This document shows, in pieces, positions 1-8,087 of a DNA stretch of 10,693 bases (its first letter is position 1; each line of letters starts with the position of its first letter). The DNA lies in contig DAOUCM010000021.1 of assembly GCA_034431895.1 (NCBI GenBank), forward strand, positions 1 through 10,693, written 5' to 3'. Source of the DNA: JAABUE01 sp034431895. GTDB taxonomy: Bacteria; Chloroflexota; Anaerolineae; Anaerolineales; Villigracilaceae. The notes under the pieces were generated by a model that searched no databases, was not told the origin of the DNA, and was given only the letters and a program-made list of their open reading frames with translations. A program made the translations under genes and the position numbers.

Positions 1-3000
1 CCGCCTGGTCGCCTGCTGCGGGACGAAACCCTGCGCCTGACCGTTCCAAACGACACGCTGACCGAAGTGAGTCTCGACCTGAGCCGCGACTTGCAAGACG
101 GATTCGGCCACTTCTTCGTCATCGTCAAACCGCCTAAGGGCCTGTTCGAACAAGAACGCTATTGGGAACATATCCTAGTTTGGGTGCAAGTGACGCACAT
201 TGGATTGGACGCCTTCGTGGACCACAGCGACATGCTGGTCTGGGCTACCGATTTGCGCAACGGCGCTCCGCTTCAGGGTCTGGACATCAAGCCTGCTTCC
301 GGCAAAGGCGGCGTTACCGGCCCCGACGGCGTGGCCCGTTTCCCCCTCTCGGCAGAGGGCGCGGCCTACCTGACAGCCCAGCGCGGCAAAGACGTGGCGA
401 TTCTGCCTGCCTCCGTTGACTTGTGGGATGACTCTGCCTGGATGCAGCGCCCGGTCGAAGACATTCTGCGCTGGTACGTGTTCGACGACCGCGCCATGTA
501 CCGCCCCGGCGAGCAAGTTCACCTCAAGGGCTGGATTCGGATGATTGGCGGCAAACAGGAGGGCGACGTCGGTTTGCCCGGCCCCGCTCTGACGCGCGTG
601 GACTACCGCGTCTATGACCCGCAGGGCAACGACATCGGCAGCGGTCGGGCCACCGTCAATGCCCTGGGCGGCTTCGATTTCGACTTCACCCTTCCCCAAA
701 ACGCCAACCTGGGCTTTGCCACCATTGAACTGAGCGCCGACCTGAGCGCGGCTGGACGCAATTACTCGCATACCTTCCAGATTCAAGAATTCCGCCGCCC
801 TGAATTCGAGGTCAACGCCCGCAACGAGACCAGCGGCCCCTATTTTGCCGACGGCTCGGCCACCCTGGCCGTAGAAGCCAAATACTATGCCGGCGGCCCG
901 CTGCCCAACGCCGAGACCACTTGGCAGGTGACTTCCAGACCGACCAACTACAACCCGCCCAACTGGCCAGACTTCACCTTTGGCGTTTGGCAGCCCTGGT
1001 GGTGGTTTTACGACGCCCGCGAGCAAGAAGGCGAGGAAGTCCAAACTTTCCACGGCCGAACCGATGCCAGCGGCGTACACTATCTGAACATGGATTTTAC
1101 GCCCGATGGCTCGATGCGCCCTTTCAGCGTCCAGGCTGAGGCTACCGTCATGGACGTCAACTTTCAGGGCTGGGCCAGCAGCACCGACTTGCTTGTTCAT
1201 CCGGCTGACTTGTACGTTGGGCTGCGCAGCGAGCGCTATTTCGTCCAGCGCGGCGAGCCGTTGGATATTTCCTTGATCGTGACCGACCTGGACGGGAACG
1301 CCGTCCCTGGGCGCAAGATCGAAGTGACGGCTGCGCGCCTGGACTGGAAGTTCCAGGACGGCGAGTGGCGCGAGATCGAGGCCGACTCGCAAGCGTGCAA
1401 CGTGACTTCGGCGCAAGAGCCGGTACAGTGCCAATTCGAGACGCCCGTCGGCGGGCGCTACCGCGTCACCGCCATCGTCGTAGATGACCACGGGCGGGGA
1501 AACAAGAGCCAGATCGTCCGCTGGGTGAGCGGCGGACAGTTGCCGCCCTCCCGTGAAGTAGAGCAGGAAGAAGCCGTCTTGATACCCGATCGAGAGACCT
1601 ATCAGCCCGGCCAGACCGCCGAAATCCTGGTGCAATCGCCTTTCAGCCCGGCCGAGGGCCTGCTCACCGTCAGCCGCAGCGGATTCTTGTACACTGAGCG
1701 TTTCCGGGTCGAGGATGGAGGCGTCACCCTGCGCATTCCTATCCAGGAGGCTCACATTCCCAACTTGAACGTCAAGGTAGACCTGGTCGGCGCTGCGCCG
1801 CGCTTGGACGATTTTGGCGCGCCGCTGCCAGATGCGCCCAACCGCCCGGCCTATGCCAGCGGTTCCCTGGTGTTGAACATCCCGCCTTTGCGCCGCACCT
1901 TGTCACTCGACCTGTCTCCGCGTCAGACCGCTCTCGAACCGGGCGGCCAGACGACCCTGGATATGACTTTGCGCGACGCGGATGGAATGCCGGTTCGAGA
2001 CGCCGAACTGGCGGTAGTCGTGGTAGATGAAGCCGTTCTGGCGCTGACGAATTACCAACTCAGCGATCCGTTGACAGTGTTCTATGGCACTCGCCCGTCC
2101 GACGTAACCAGCGCCTACAGCCGCGCCAGCATCCTGCTTTCTAACCCGCTGGCTTTCGAAGATGAAATGCGCGTCATGGCAACACAGACCGTCAGAGATG
2201 CAGCCAAAAATGAGTCCGAGTTGGGTTTTGGCATGCCGCTTGCCTTGCCTGCGGCACCTACTGCTACGGAAATGCCAGCAATGGAAGCAGCGGGGGTGGC
2301 GCCTGCTCCCCTGTCGCCCATTGCTGTGCGCTCAGACTTCAACCCGCTGGCGGTCTTTGCGCCTGCGGTGCGCACCGATGCCAATGGGCGCGCCAGCGTG
2401 GAGGTGCGCCTGCCCGACAACCTGACGCGCTACCGGGTCATGGTAGTGGCCGTGGACAGCGCCGGCAACCGCTTCGGTTCCGCCGAGAGCAACCTGACCG
2501 CCCGCCTGCCGCTGATGGTGCGCCCCTCCGCGCCGCGCTTCCTGAACTTCGGCGATCGGTTCGAGTTGCCGGTGGTGTTGCAAAACCAGACCGATTTGCC
2601 CATGCGCGTGGAGGTGGCTTTGCAGGTTGCCAACTTGAACCTGCCCGGCGCGGATGGAGATGCCGTTGTCCGTGGTCTGCGCGTGGAGGTGCCGGCCAAC
2701 GACCGCGTGGTAGTGCGTTTCCCGTCTAGCACCGATTCGGCCGGCACGGCGCGCTTCCAGGTGGCGGCTGTTTCAGGTGCCTATGCGGATGCGGCGGTGG
2801 TGGATTTGCCCGTCTATACGCCTGCTACCAGCGAGGCCTTTGCCACCTACGGCGTAGTGGACGAGGGCGCGGTTGCCCAGCCCCTCTTGCGCCCCGCAGA
2901 CGTATTCCCGCAATTCGGCGGGCTGGAAGTGCAGACCTCCTCCACCGCTTTGCAGGCATTGACGGACGCGGTTTTGTACCTCGTCCAGTATCCCTACGAA

Positions 3001-4491
3001 TGTTCGGAGCAGATGGCCTCGCGGATTTTGGGTCTTGCCGCTCTGCGCGACGTGTTGACGGCTTTCCAGGCCGAGGGGTTGCCCTCGGCTGAGAAAATGG
3101 AAGCCGTTGTCGGGTCCGATTTGACGCGCTTGGCCGCCTTGCAAAATTACGATGGCGGATTCCCGGTCTGGCGGCGCGGACAGGAATCCATCCCGTTTTA
3201 CACCATCCACGTAGCGCACGCCCTGGCGCGGGCCGAAATGAAGGGTTACACCGTCCCGCAGGACATGAAAGAGCGGGCACTGTATTACCTGAAAGACATC
3301 GAGAGCCATTATCCGGCTTGGTACACTCAACGCACGCGCTGGACGCTGAGCGCCTACGCGCTGTATGTGCGCAGCCTGATGAACGACCGCGACCCGGCCA
3401 AGGCGCGCCAATTGCTCGACGAAGCCACGTTGGACGGTTTGCCGCTCGATGCGATCGGCTGGCTGTGGCAGGTCTTGGTGGGCGATCCGAACTCCGCGCC
3501 CGAACTGGAGGCCATCCGCCGCTATGTGGGCAACCGCGTTGTAGAAACAGCCGGTGCGGCCAATTTCGTTACCGACTTCGATGACCAGAATTATTTGCTT
3601 TTAGGCTCGAACCGCCGCACCGATGCGATTTTGCTGGACGCGCTGATGGCCGACCAGCCAGACAGCGACCTGATTCCTAAACTGGTCAACGGCTTGCTGG
3701 CGCATCGCAAGCAGGGACGCTGGGGCAACACGCAGGAAAACCTCTTCGTGCTGCTGGCGCTCGACCGCTATTTCGAGACCTACGAAGCGCAGACGCCTGA
3801 TTTCGTAGCGCGCATTTGGCTGGGCGACACGTATGCCGGCAGTCATGCTTACCAGGGATACAGCGCCGAGCGGCACGAGACCTTTGTGCCGATGACCTGG
3901 CTGACCGAGGCCTCCCGGCCAGAGAGGCAAGACTTGATCCTACAAAAAGACGGCGTCGGACGCTTGTATTACCGCCTGGGCCTGAAGTACGCGCCCACCG
4001 ACCTGCAACTGAATCCGCTCGATATGGGCTTTGTCGTTCAGCGCGTGTATGAAGCGGTAGACGACCCCGCCGATGTCAGCCGCGATGAAAACGGCGTTTG
4101 GCGCATGCGGGCGGGCGCGCGTGTGCGCGTGCGCTTGACGATGGTGGCCGACAGCCGCCGCTATCATGTGGCGTTGGTAGACCCTCTGCCGGCCGGCCTG
4201 GAAATCGTCAACCCGGCGCTGGCCGTCTCGCAGAGCATTCCGCAAGATCCAAGCAGCCCAGATTACAAATATGGCTGGTGGTGGTGGGGGCCGTGGTACG
4301 AACATCAAAACATGCGCGATGAACGCGCCGAGGCTTTCACCACTCTGCTGTGGGATGGCGTCTACGAATACACTTACATTGCACGCGCCACCACGCCAGG
4401 TCGCTTCATCGCTCCGCCCGCCAAGGCAGAGGAGATGTACTCACCCGAGGTGTTCGGCAGGAGCGGCAGCGACTGGGTGATAGTGGAATGA
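1..4491 (+). CDS. Alpha-2-macroglobulin family protein (5' end outside window)
   Basis: The reading frame is open from base 1, so the N-terminus (signal peptide or lipobox and first MG domains) lies upstream; 1496 residues are visible, numbered here from base 1. Bacterial alpha-2-macroglobulins are large periplasmic or surface-anchored proteins thought to trap attacking proteases through a bait region and a reactive thioester. In order: an MG2-like segment with YRPGEQVHLKG (about 155-255); a bait-domain core with VVVVDEAVLALT (about 522-690); an Ala/Pro-rich stretch (about 722-775) that is a plausible bait; the A2M core with FNPLAVFAPAVRTDANG and LPDNLTRYRV (about 776-865); the thioester motif C-S-E-Q at 1001-1004 in YPYECSEQMASR; an alpha/alpha toroid with NYDGGFPVW and GRWGNTQENLFVLLAL; and a C-terminal domain with the family ending (MRDERAEAF, TTPGRFIAPPAKAEEMY). 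The thioester is intact, so an active trap is likely. Tryptophan-rich patches occur near bases 964-1010 and 4270-4302. No pbpC-like partner is visible in the window. The family call is firm; the target protease is unknown. Confidence 0.95.
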   Translation, partial: PPGRLLRDETLRLTVPNDTLTEVSLDLSRDLQDGFGHFFVIVKPPKGLFEQERYWEHILVWVQVTHIGLDAFVDHSDMLVWATDLRNGAPLQGLDIKPASGKGGVTGPDGVARFPLSAEGAAYLTAQRGKDVAILPASVDLWDDSAWMQRPVEDILRWYVFDDRAMYRPGEQVHLKGWIRMIGGKQEGDVGLPGPALTRVDYRVYDPQGNDIGSGRATVNALGGFDFDFTLPQNANLGFATIELSADLSAAGRNYSHTFQIQEFRRPEFEVNARNETSGPYFADGSATLAVEAKYYAGGPLPNAETTWQVTSRPTNYNPPNWPDFTFGVWQPWWWFYDAREQEGEEVQTFHGRTDASGVHYLNMDFTPDGSMRPFSVQAEATVMDVNFQGWASSTDLLVHPADLYVGLRSERYFVQRGEPLDISLIVTDLDGNAVPGRKIEVTAARLDWKFQDGEWREIEADSQACNVTSAQEPVQCQFETPVGGRYRVTAIVVDDHGRGNKSQIVRWVSGGQLPPSREVEQEEAVLIPDRETYQPGQTAEILVQSPFSPAEGLLTVSRSGFLYTERFRVEDGGVTLRIPIQEAHIPNLNVKVDLVGAAPRLDDFGAPLPDAPNRPAYASGSLVLNIPPLRRTLSLDLSPRQTALEPGGQTTLDMTLRDADGMPVRDAELAVVVVDEAVLALTNYQLSDPLTVFYGTRPSDVTSAYSRASILLSNPLAFEDEMRVMATQTVRDAAKNESELGFGMPLALPAAPTATEMPAMEAAGVAPAPLSPIAVRSDFNPLAVFAPAVRTDANGRASVEVRLPDNLTRYRVMVVAVDSAGNRFGSAESNLTARLPLMVRPSAPRFLNFGDRFELPVVLQNQTDLPMRVEVALQVANLNLPGADGDAVVRGLRVEVPANDRVVVRFPSSTDSAGTARFQVAAVSGAYADAAVVDLPVYTPATSEAFATYGVVDEGAVAQPLLRPADVFPQFGGLEVQTSSTALQALTDAVLYLVQYPYECSEQMASRILGLAALRDVLTAFQAEGLPSAEKMEAVVGSDLTRLAALQNYDGGFPVWRRGQESIPFYTIHVAHALARAEMKGYTVPQDMKERALYYLKDIESHYPAWYTQRTRWTLSAYALYVRSLMNDRDPAKARQLLDEATLDGLPLDAIGWLWQVLVGDPNSAPELEAIRRYVGNRVVETAGAANFVTDFDDQNYLLLGSNRRTDAILLDALMADQPDSDLIPKLVNGLLAHRKQGRWGNTQENLFVLLALDRYFETYEAQTPDFVARIWLGDTYAGSHAYQGYSAERHETFVPMTWLTEASRPERQDLILQKDGVGRLYYRLGLKYAPTDLQLNPLDMGFVVQRVYEAVDDPADVSRDENGVWRMRAGARVRVRLTMVADSRRYHVALVDPLPAGLEIVNPALAVSQSIPQDPSSPDYKYGWWWWGPWYEHQNMRDERAEAFTTLLWDGVYEYTYIARATTPGRFIAPPAKAEEMYSPEVFGRSGSDWVIVE

Positions 4492-4539
4492 TGTAGCGCA
4501 CAAAACATCCTGCGCCCTGGTTCATCGAGAGCAGACCGT

Positions 4540-4582
4540 TTGCCCGCCGTCCAACTGCGGGCAAGCGGCGGAATTTGCCGCC
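4540..4582 (+). terminator. Two adjacent hairpins after the macroglobulin gene
   Basis: A perfect 8-bp stem (TTGCCCGC 4540-4547 with GCGGGCAA 4557-4564, 9-nt loop) is followed by a 5-bp GC stem (GGCGG 4567-4571 with CCGCC 4578-4582) and then TCTTT. The pair lies 49 nt after the macroglobulin stop codon, where a terminator would be expected. The U-tract is poor, so it may be a weak or Rho-assisted terminator, or only an mRNA 3'-end stabiliser. Confidence 0.4.
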
Positions 4583-4655
4583 TCTTTGGGCGGGTAGGCT
4601 GCTTGCGCGCCAATCCAGTGTCCTGAGATATGAGAGGCTTTATCCGTGTAAGGGG

Positions 4656-4697
4656 GTTGTAACTCTGCGGAGTCCATTTGGGCATTTTGTTGTAACT
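4656..4697 (+). promoter_or_regulatory. Direct repeat GTTGTAACT x2 upstream of the KAS III-like gene
   Basis: GTTGTAACT occurs at 4656-4664 and again at 4689-4697, starts 33 bp apart (about three helical turns), ending 18 nt before the start codon of the next gene. Spacing on one DNA face suits a regulator site, but nine bases could recur by chance. I could not place a convincing -35/-10 pair in this spacer. Confidence 0.25.
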
Positions 4698-4715
4698 GGT
4701 AAAGGAGTACATCTT

Positions 4716-5954
4716 ATGAGTGAAAATCCCTCTCCAGGCGCGGCAGAAACCGTGCCATCTTTTTACGAGCGGCCATCTGTTCATCAGGAGGCCCTTCCTG
4801 TTAGCGGTGTTCCATTTGGATTTGAGTCTGTGAGCAATCCTGCCCTGGGCATCGGCGGCGTGTATGGTGCATGGGGCGAAAGTTACGATAACCTTCGTTT
4901 GAAAGAACTGCTCGAACAGCGGCTTGGGCAGCCGTTGGAGGCGCGGGAGGAGATGAATCTTGCCGAACTGGGCTTTTTGCACCGTCATCATGTGCAGGGT
5001 TTATCGCCCGAAGAACATCTGGAAGTGGAAGTGGAGGTGGGCGCCCGCCTCTTGCGCGAGGCGGCTCTGGCGAATGGCTGGCAGCCAGATGAGGTCCAGG
5101 CGGTGCTGATAGGCATGAGCGGACCGGTCTCGCCGGATTACGTCGAACGCATTGCGGCGCGGGCCGGCATCCCGACCGAGGCGTTGAAGGTCAGCGTCCA
5201 CAAAGCCTGCGACGGCTCGGTAGGCAGCCTGCATCTGGCGTTGAATCCCGGCTTAGCGTCTGCCCACGAACCCAATATTGCTGAAGAACTGCGCGGCAAA
5301 AAGACACTGGTAGGTGGCATCGAAGGTTTGAGTCGCTTCATCCAGCAGGCGCGCGACAAGAACGCTCTGCAACTGTTTGGCAACGGTGCTGGTATTATCG
5401 GCTTGATCCCCGGGCAGACCATGAGGTTCTTGACAGGCGCCAAACGCGAAGCCTACGACGAGGAAGGGGTGTTGGCAGTGCGAATGTATTATCCTCATTC
5501 CCGCCAGAGCCTGCTGGAAGTGACCCAGAGTGGACAATCGGTGCGCGTGGCTGGGTTGATGCACGAACCGCCGGACGACGCACCGATTGATATGGCCGGC
5601 CCGATGGGCATGGTCAAACTCTTTGTTCGTACCGGCGTGGAGGTTGTGGCTGAAGTATACCAGGCCTATCGCCGCCTGATGGAAAAACTCGGCACGCCCG
5701 AACGTTCTCTTGCGGCGGGCATCGTCCATCACGCCAATTACAAAATCAACCAACTCAAAGAGAAACACTTGAAAAATCTGGGCATCCAATTCCCTATGCC
5801 CTGGTTGCTCAGCGACTTTGGCAATGTCAGTGCGGCCTCCAACATGATTGCCTTTCTGCGCCAATTGCCCACTTTGAAGCCCGGCGACCATGTCCTGTTC
5901 GATGGCTTCGGCGCAGGGACGTATTACGACGTGCTGGCGGTTTCGATGGGCTGA
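4716..5954 (+). CDS. Ketoacyl synthase III-like condensing enzyme (FabH/thiolase fold)
   Basis: 412 residues from ATG 4716, chosen because AAAGGAG (4701-4707) lies 8 nt upstream; the frame is open back to 4575 but without a comparable ribosome site. The family condenses an acyl-CoA with malonyl-ACP or a second acyl group in the cytoplasm, using a Cys-His-Asn triad. All three are visible: C165 in VHKACDGSVGSL, H338 in IVHHANYKIN (FabH has PHQAN), and N370 in DFGNVSAAS (FabH has GNTSAAS). LGFLHRHHV matches the FabH region that reads TGIRERH. Against E. coli FabH (C112, H244, N274, 317 aa), the C-terminal spacing is nearly the same, but there are about 53 extra residues before Cys and about 41 between Cys and His. 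It is therefore probably not the housekeeping FabH; a specialised condensing enzyme is more likely. It stands alone, with no other lipid genes in view, so its substrate cannot be inferred. It is convergent with the ABC genes. Confidence 0.87.
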   Translation: MSENPSPGAAETVPSFYERPSVHQEALPVSGVPFGFESVSNPALGIGGVYGAWGESYDNLRLKELLEQRLGQPLEAREEMNLAELGFLHRHHVQGLSPEEHLEVEVEVGARLLREAALANGWQPDEVQAVLIGMSGPVSPDYVERIAARAGIPTEALKVSVHKACDGSVGSLHLALNPGLASAHEPNIAEELRGKKTLVGGIEGLSRFIQQARDKNALQLFGNGAGIIGLIPGQTMRFLTGAKREAYDEEGVLAVRMYYPHSRQSLLEVTQSGQSVRVAGLMHEPPDDAPIDMAGPMGMVKLFVRTGVEVVAEVYQAYRRLMEKLGTPERSLAAGIVHHANYKINQLKEKHLKNLGIQFPMPWLLSDFGNVSAASNMIAFLRQLPTLKPGDHVLFDGFGAGTYYDVLAVSMG

Positions 5955-6010
5955 GGCTCTTGTTGTCTCGATAAATCGGGCAGGGGATATTTTGATTAGC
6001 GTGCCAAATC

Positions 6011-6059
6011 GTTGGGGCGGCAGTCCCCAAAGGGGATTCTATTCAACTGCCGCCCCAAC
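6011..6059. terminator. Nested palindrome between convergent genes
   Basis: GTTGGGGCGGCAG (6011-6023) and CTGCCGCCCCAAC (6047-6059) form a perfect 13-bp inverted repeat. Inside it, TCCCC-AAA-GGGGA (6024-6036) forms a second perfect hairpin. The element sits 56 nt after the KAS III-like stop and 25 nt before the ABC stop, so it can fold in transcripts from both directions. There is no U-tract on either side, so it is not a textbook intrinsic terminator. A bidirectional transcript-end structure or a REP-like palindrome are the best readings. Confidence 0.6.
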
Positions 6060-6084
6060 AGGTTGTTGGTGTTGCGCTCGGCTT

Positions 6085-7929
6085 CTAGCCGGCTTCTATT
6101 ATCTCTTCCCGTATCTCTTCCTGCTCCGCTACTCCATATGCCACCTCCAACTCGTGGCGGAACTGTTGTGTATACAGGTTGTAATAGTGTCCGCGCAGTT
6201 TCAGGAGTTCGGCGTGCGTGCCTTGCTCAGTGATGCGCCCGTTCTCGATGACCAGGATGCGGTCAGCGCGGCGGATGGTGCTGAGACGGTGCGCAATGAC
6301 AAAGGACGTGCGTCCCCGCATCAGGGCTTCCATGCCTTTTTGGATGAGCGCCTCGGTGAGCGTATCCACGCTGGAGGTGGCCTCGTCCATGATGAACAGT
6401 TCGGGTTTGGCCAACACCGCGCGCGCGAGACTGATCAACTGCTTTTGTCCTACCGAGAGCAAGTTACCGCCCTCGCCAACGTTTTGGTCGTAGCCCTTTT
6501 CGAGCGTGACAATGAAATCATGTGCGCCGGCGATTTTGGCGGCCTCTTCCACCTCGGCGTCGCTTGCATCCAGCCGTCCATAGCGGATGTTCTCGCGCAC
6601 TGTTCCGCTGAACAGATGCGGCGTTTGCAGCACTACCCCAATTCGCGAGTGGATGGATTGCAGCGTATACTCGGTGTAATCGCGCCCGTTGATGCGGATG
6701 ACGCCTGCCTTTGGCTCGTAGAAGCGGCAGAGCAGATTGACAATCGTGGACTTGCCGCCACCGGTCGGCCCCACCAGCGCGATGGTCTCGCCCGCGTTCA
6801 CTGTCAGAGTGAAGTCGCTCAAGACGGGTTGACGTTCCTCGTAGTAGAAGTCCACATGCTCGAACTCGATGCGGCCCAGCAAAGTTTCCGCGTCTACGGC
6901 GCCGGGTCTGTTCTGGACTTCGGGTGGGGTGTCCAGCAACTTGAAGATTCTCTCGGCTGAAGCGATGGAATGTTGCAATTCAGCGTAGACGCGCGCCAAA
7001 TCCTGCACCGGCCACATCATAAAGGTCAAGTACGAAACGAAAGCATGGATGCCGCCTACGGTCATCAATCCCACTTGCGCCTGCAAGCCGCCATACCACA
7101 AGATGACGCCCAACGCGCTGGCCGAGATGATTTGCACCACTGGCAGGAACAGCGCCGAAAGCCAGGCGGCGCGATACGAAGAGCGGTACATGGCGTTGGT
7201 CAATTGCTGGAATTCGGCCAGGTTCTCGTCCTCCCGCAGCAGGGCCTTGACCACGCGCACGCCCTGGATGTTCTCATTGAACGCGCCGGTGATTTTCGAG
7301 TTGGCGCGCCGCGAGGCGCGAAATTCTACCAGGATGCGTTTGCGGAATTCGATAGCCACCACAATCAAGATGGGAATGGTTGCCAGCACGATCAGGCCTA
7401 GTTTCCAGTTGATCCACAGCATGAAGGCGGTGGCTGTGGCGATGTTCATGAAAGCCCAGGTCACGTCCAACAAACCCCAAGTCAGCAAGTCCGATACCCG
7501 TCCGGTATCCGAGGTGACGCGCGCCATCAATCGCCCAACGGCGTTTTGTGCGTAGTATGAAAGCGATAGTTCTTGCAGATGGTCGAAAAGCATTTTGCGC
7601 AGGTCATATTGCACGCGCTCGCCCAACACGCCGGCCAGGTAGATGAAGCCGAAAACCAGGCCGGCCTGGATGATTTGCATTCCGGCGTACAGCGCGCCTA
7701 ATTTCCACAGCATGGCGATATCTTTCCTGACGATGCCCAGGTCAATGATTTGCTTGTTGACATACGTAAACAGCGAATCCTGCGCCGAGACCAGGGCAAT
7801 GGTAAGCAGAAAACCTGCCACCCAGCGCCAGTGCGGTTTGAGCAGCCCCAAGATGCGTTTGAACACCGGCGCTGTGAGTTGACTGGTGTGTTCCTCTTCT
7901 TCGAGTTCGATCATTTCGTTGTCAGTCAT
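6085..7929 (-). CDS. Heterodimeric ABC exporter, catalytic-site half-transporter (BmrD/TM288-like)
   Basis: 614 residues. ATG at 7927-7929 is preceded by GGAG (7937-7940) with 7-nt spacing. It is a membrane-bound ABC exporter half: an acidic N-terminus (ELEEEEH), about six hydrophobic segments in residues 35-330, then a nucleotide-binding domain. Visible motifs are Walker A GPTGGGKST (387-395), signature LSVGQ (491-495, differing from LSGGQ), Walker B LFIMDEATSSVD with catalytic E516, and H-loop H547 in IAHRLST. An altered signature with an intact Glu is the pattern of the BmrD/TM288 type of subunit in heterodimeric exporters, whose partner has the opposite pattern; the gene just upstream does. 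The likely role is ATP-driven efflux of drugs, lipids or peptides. No peptidase C39 domain is present, so it is not a bacteriocin-processing transporter. It lies 158 nt downstream of its partner and is probably co-transcribed. The substrate is unknown. Confidence 0.93.
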   Translation of the reverse strand: MTDNEMIELEEEEHTSQLTAPVFKRILGLLKPHWRWVAGFLLTIALVSAQDSLFTYVNKQIIDLGIVRKDIAMLWKLGALYAGMQIIQAGLVFGFIYLAGVLGERVQYDLRKMLFDHLQELSLSYYAQNAVGRLMARVTSDTGRVSDLLTWGLLDVTWAFMNIATATAFMLWINWKLGLIVLATIPILIVVAIEFRKRILVEFRASRRANSKITGAFNENIQGVRVVKALLREDENLAEFQQLTNAMYRSSYRAAWLSALFLPVVQIISASALGVILWYGGLQAQVGLMTVGGIHAFVSYLTFMMWPVQDLARVYAELQHSIASAERIFKLLDTPPEVQNRPGAVDAETLLGRIEFEHVDFYYEERQPVLSDFTLTVNAGETIALVGPTGGGKSTIVNLLCRFYEPKAGVIRINGRDYTEYTLQSIHSRIGVVLQTPHLFSGTVRENIRYGRLDASDAEVEEAAKIAGAHDFIVTLEKGYDQNVGEGGNLLSVGQKQLISLARAVLAKPELFIMDEATSSVDTLTEALIQKGMEALMRGRTSFVIAHRLSTIRRADRILVIENGRITEQGTHAELLKLRGHYYNLYTQQFRHELEVAYGVAEQEEIREEIIEAG

Positions 7930-8000
7930 GGTTATTCTCCAATGAAGATGAAAGATGGATCATGCTTGCTAAATTTCCTCATTAACCTGAATTCGGGATA

Positions 8001-8061
8001 AGCCTTCGAACCGTCCCGAAGGCTTGATTTTGCCCATACAATTGCTCTAAAAAGCCTTCGG
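8001..8061 (-). repeat. Three mutually complementary segments between the two ABC genes
   Basis: On the + strand, AGCCTTCG (8001-8008), CCGAAGGCTT (8016-8025) and AAGCCTTCGG (8052-8061) share one core. The middle segment can pair perfectly with the left one (8 bp, 8-nt loop) or with the right one (10 bp, 26-nt loop), but not both. TTCGGG (7992-7997) and CCCGAA (8015-8020 and 8071-8076) add further alternatives. In the minus-strand transcript this lies between the two transporter cistrons. It could tune processing, stability or partial termination; no strong U-tract follows the short hairpin. Confidence 0.55.
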
Positions 8062-8087
8062 CGCGGTTGTCCCGAACTGGCGTTCTT

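Noticed and set aside
175..1755. Long minus-strand open frame (526 codons) opposite the macroglobulin gene
   Set aside because: It lies wholly antisense to a gene with clear domain motifs; its translation has no recognisable motif and reflects the GC-rich codon pattern of the true strand.
5890..6960. Plus-strand open frame of 356 codons overlapping the KAS III-like end and the downstream ABC gene
   Set aside because: It runs through the nested palindrome and antisense to the conserved ABC ATPase motifs, with no domain signal of its own.
6085..7929. Bacteriocin/RiPP exporter processing the 26-aa peptide
   Set aside because: Neither ABC subunit has an N-terminal C39 peptidase domain, the peptide has no double-glycine leader, and no maturation enzyme is nearby; regulation explains the terminator better.
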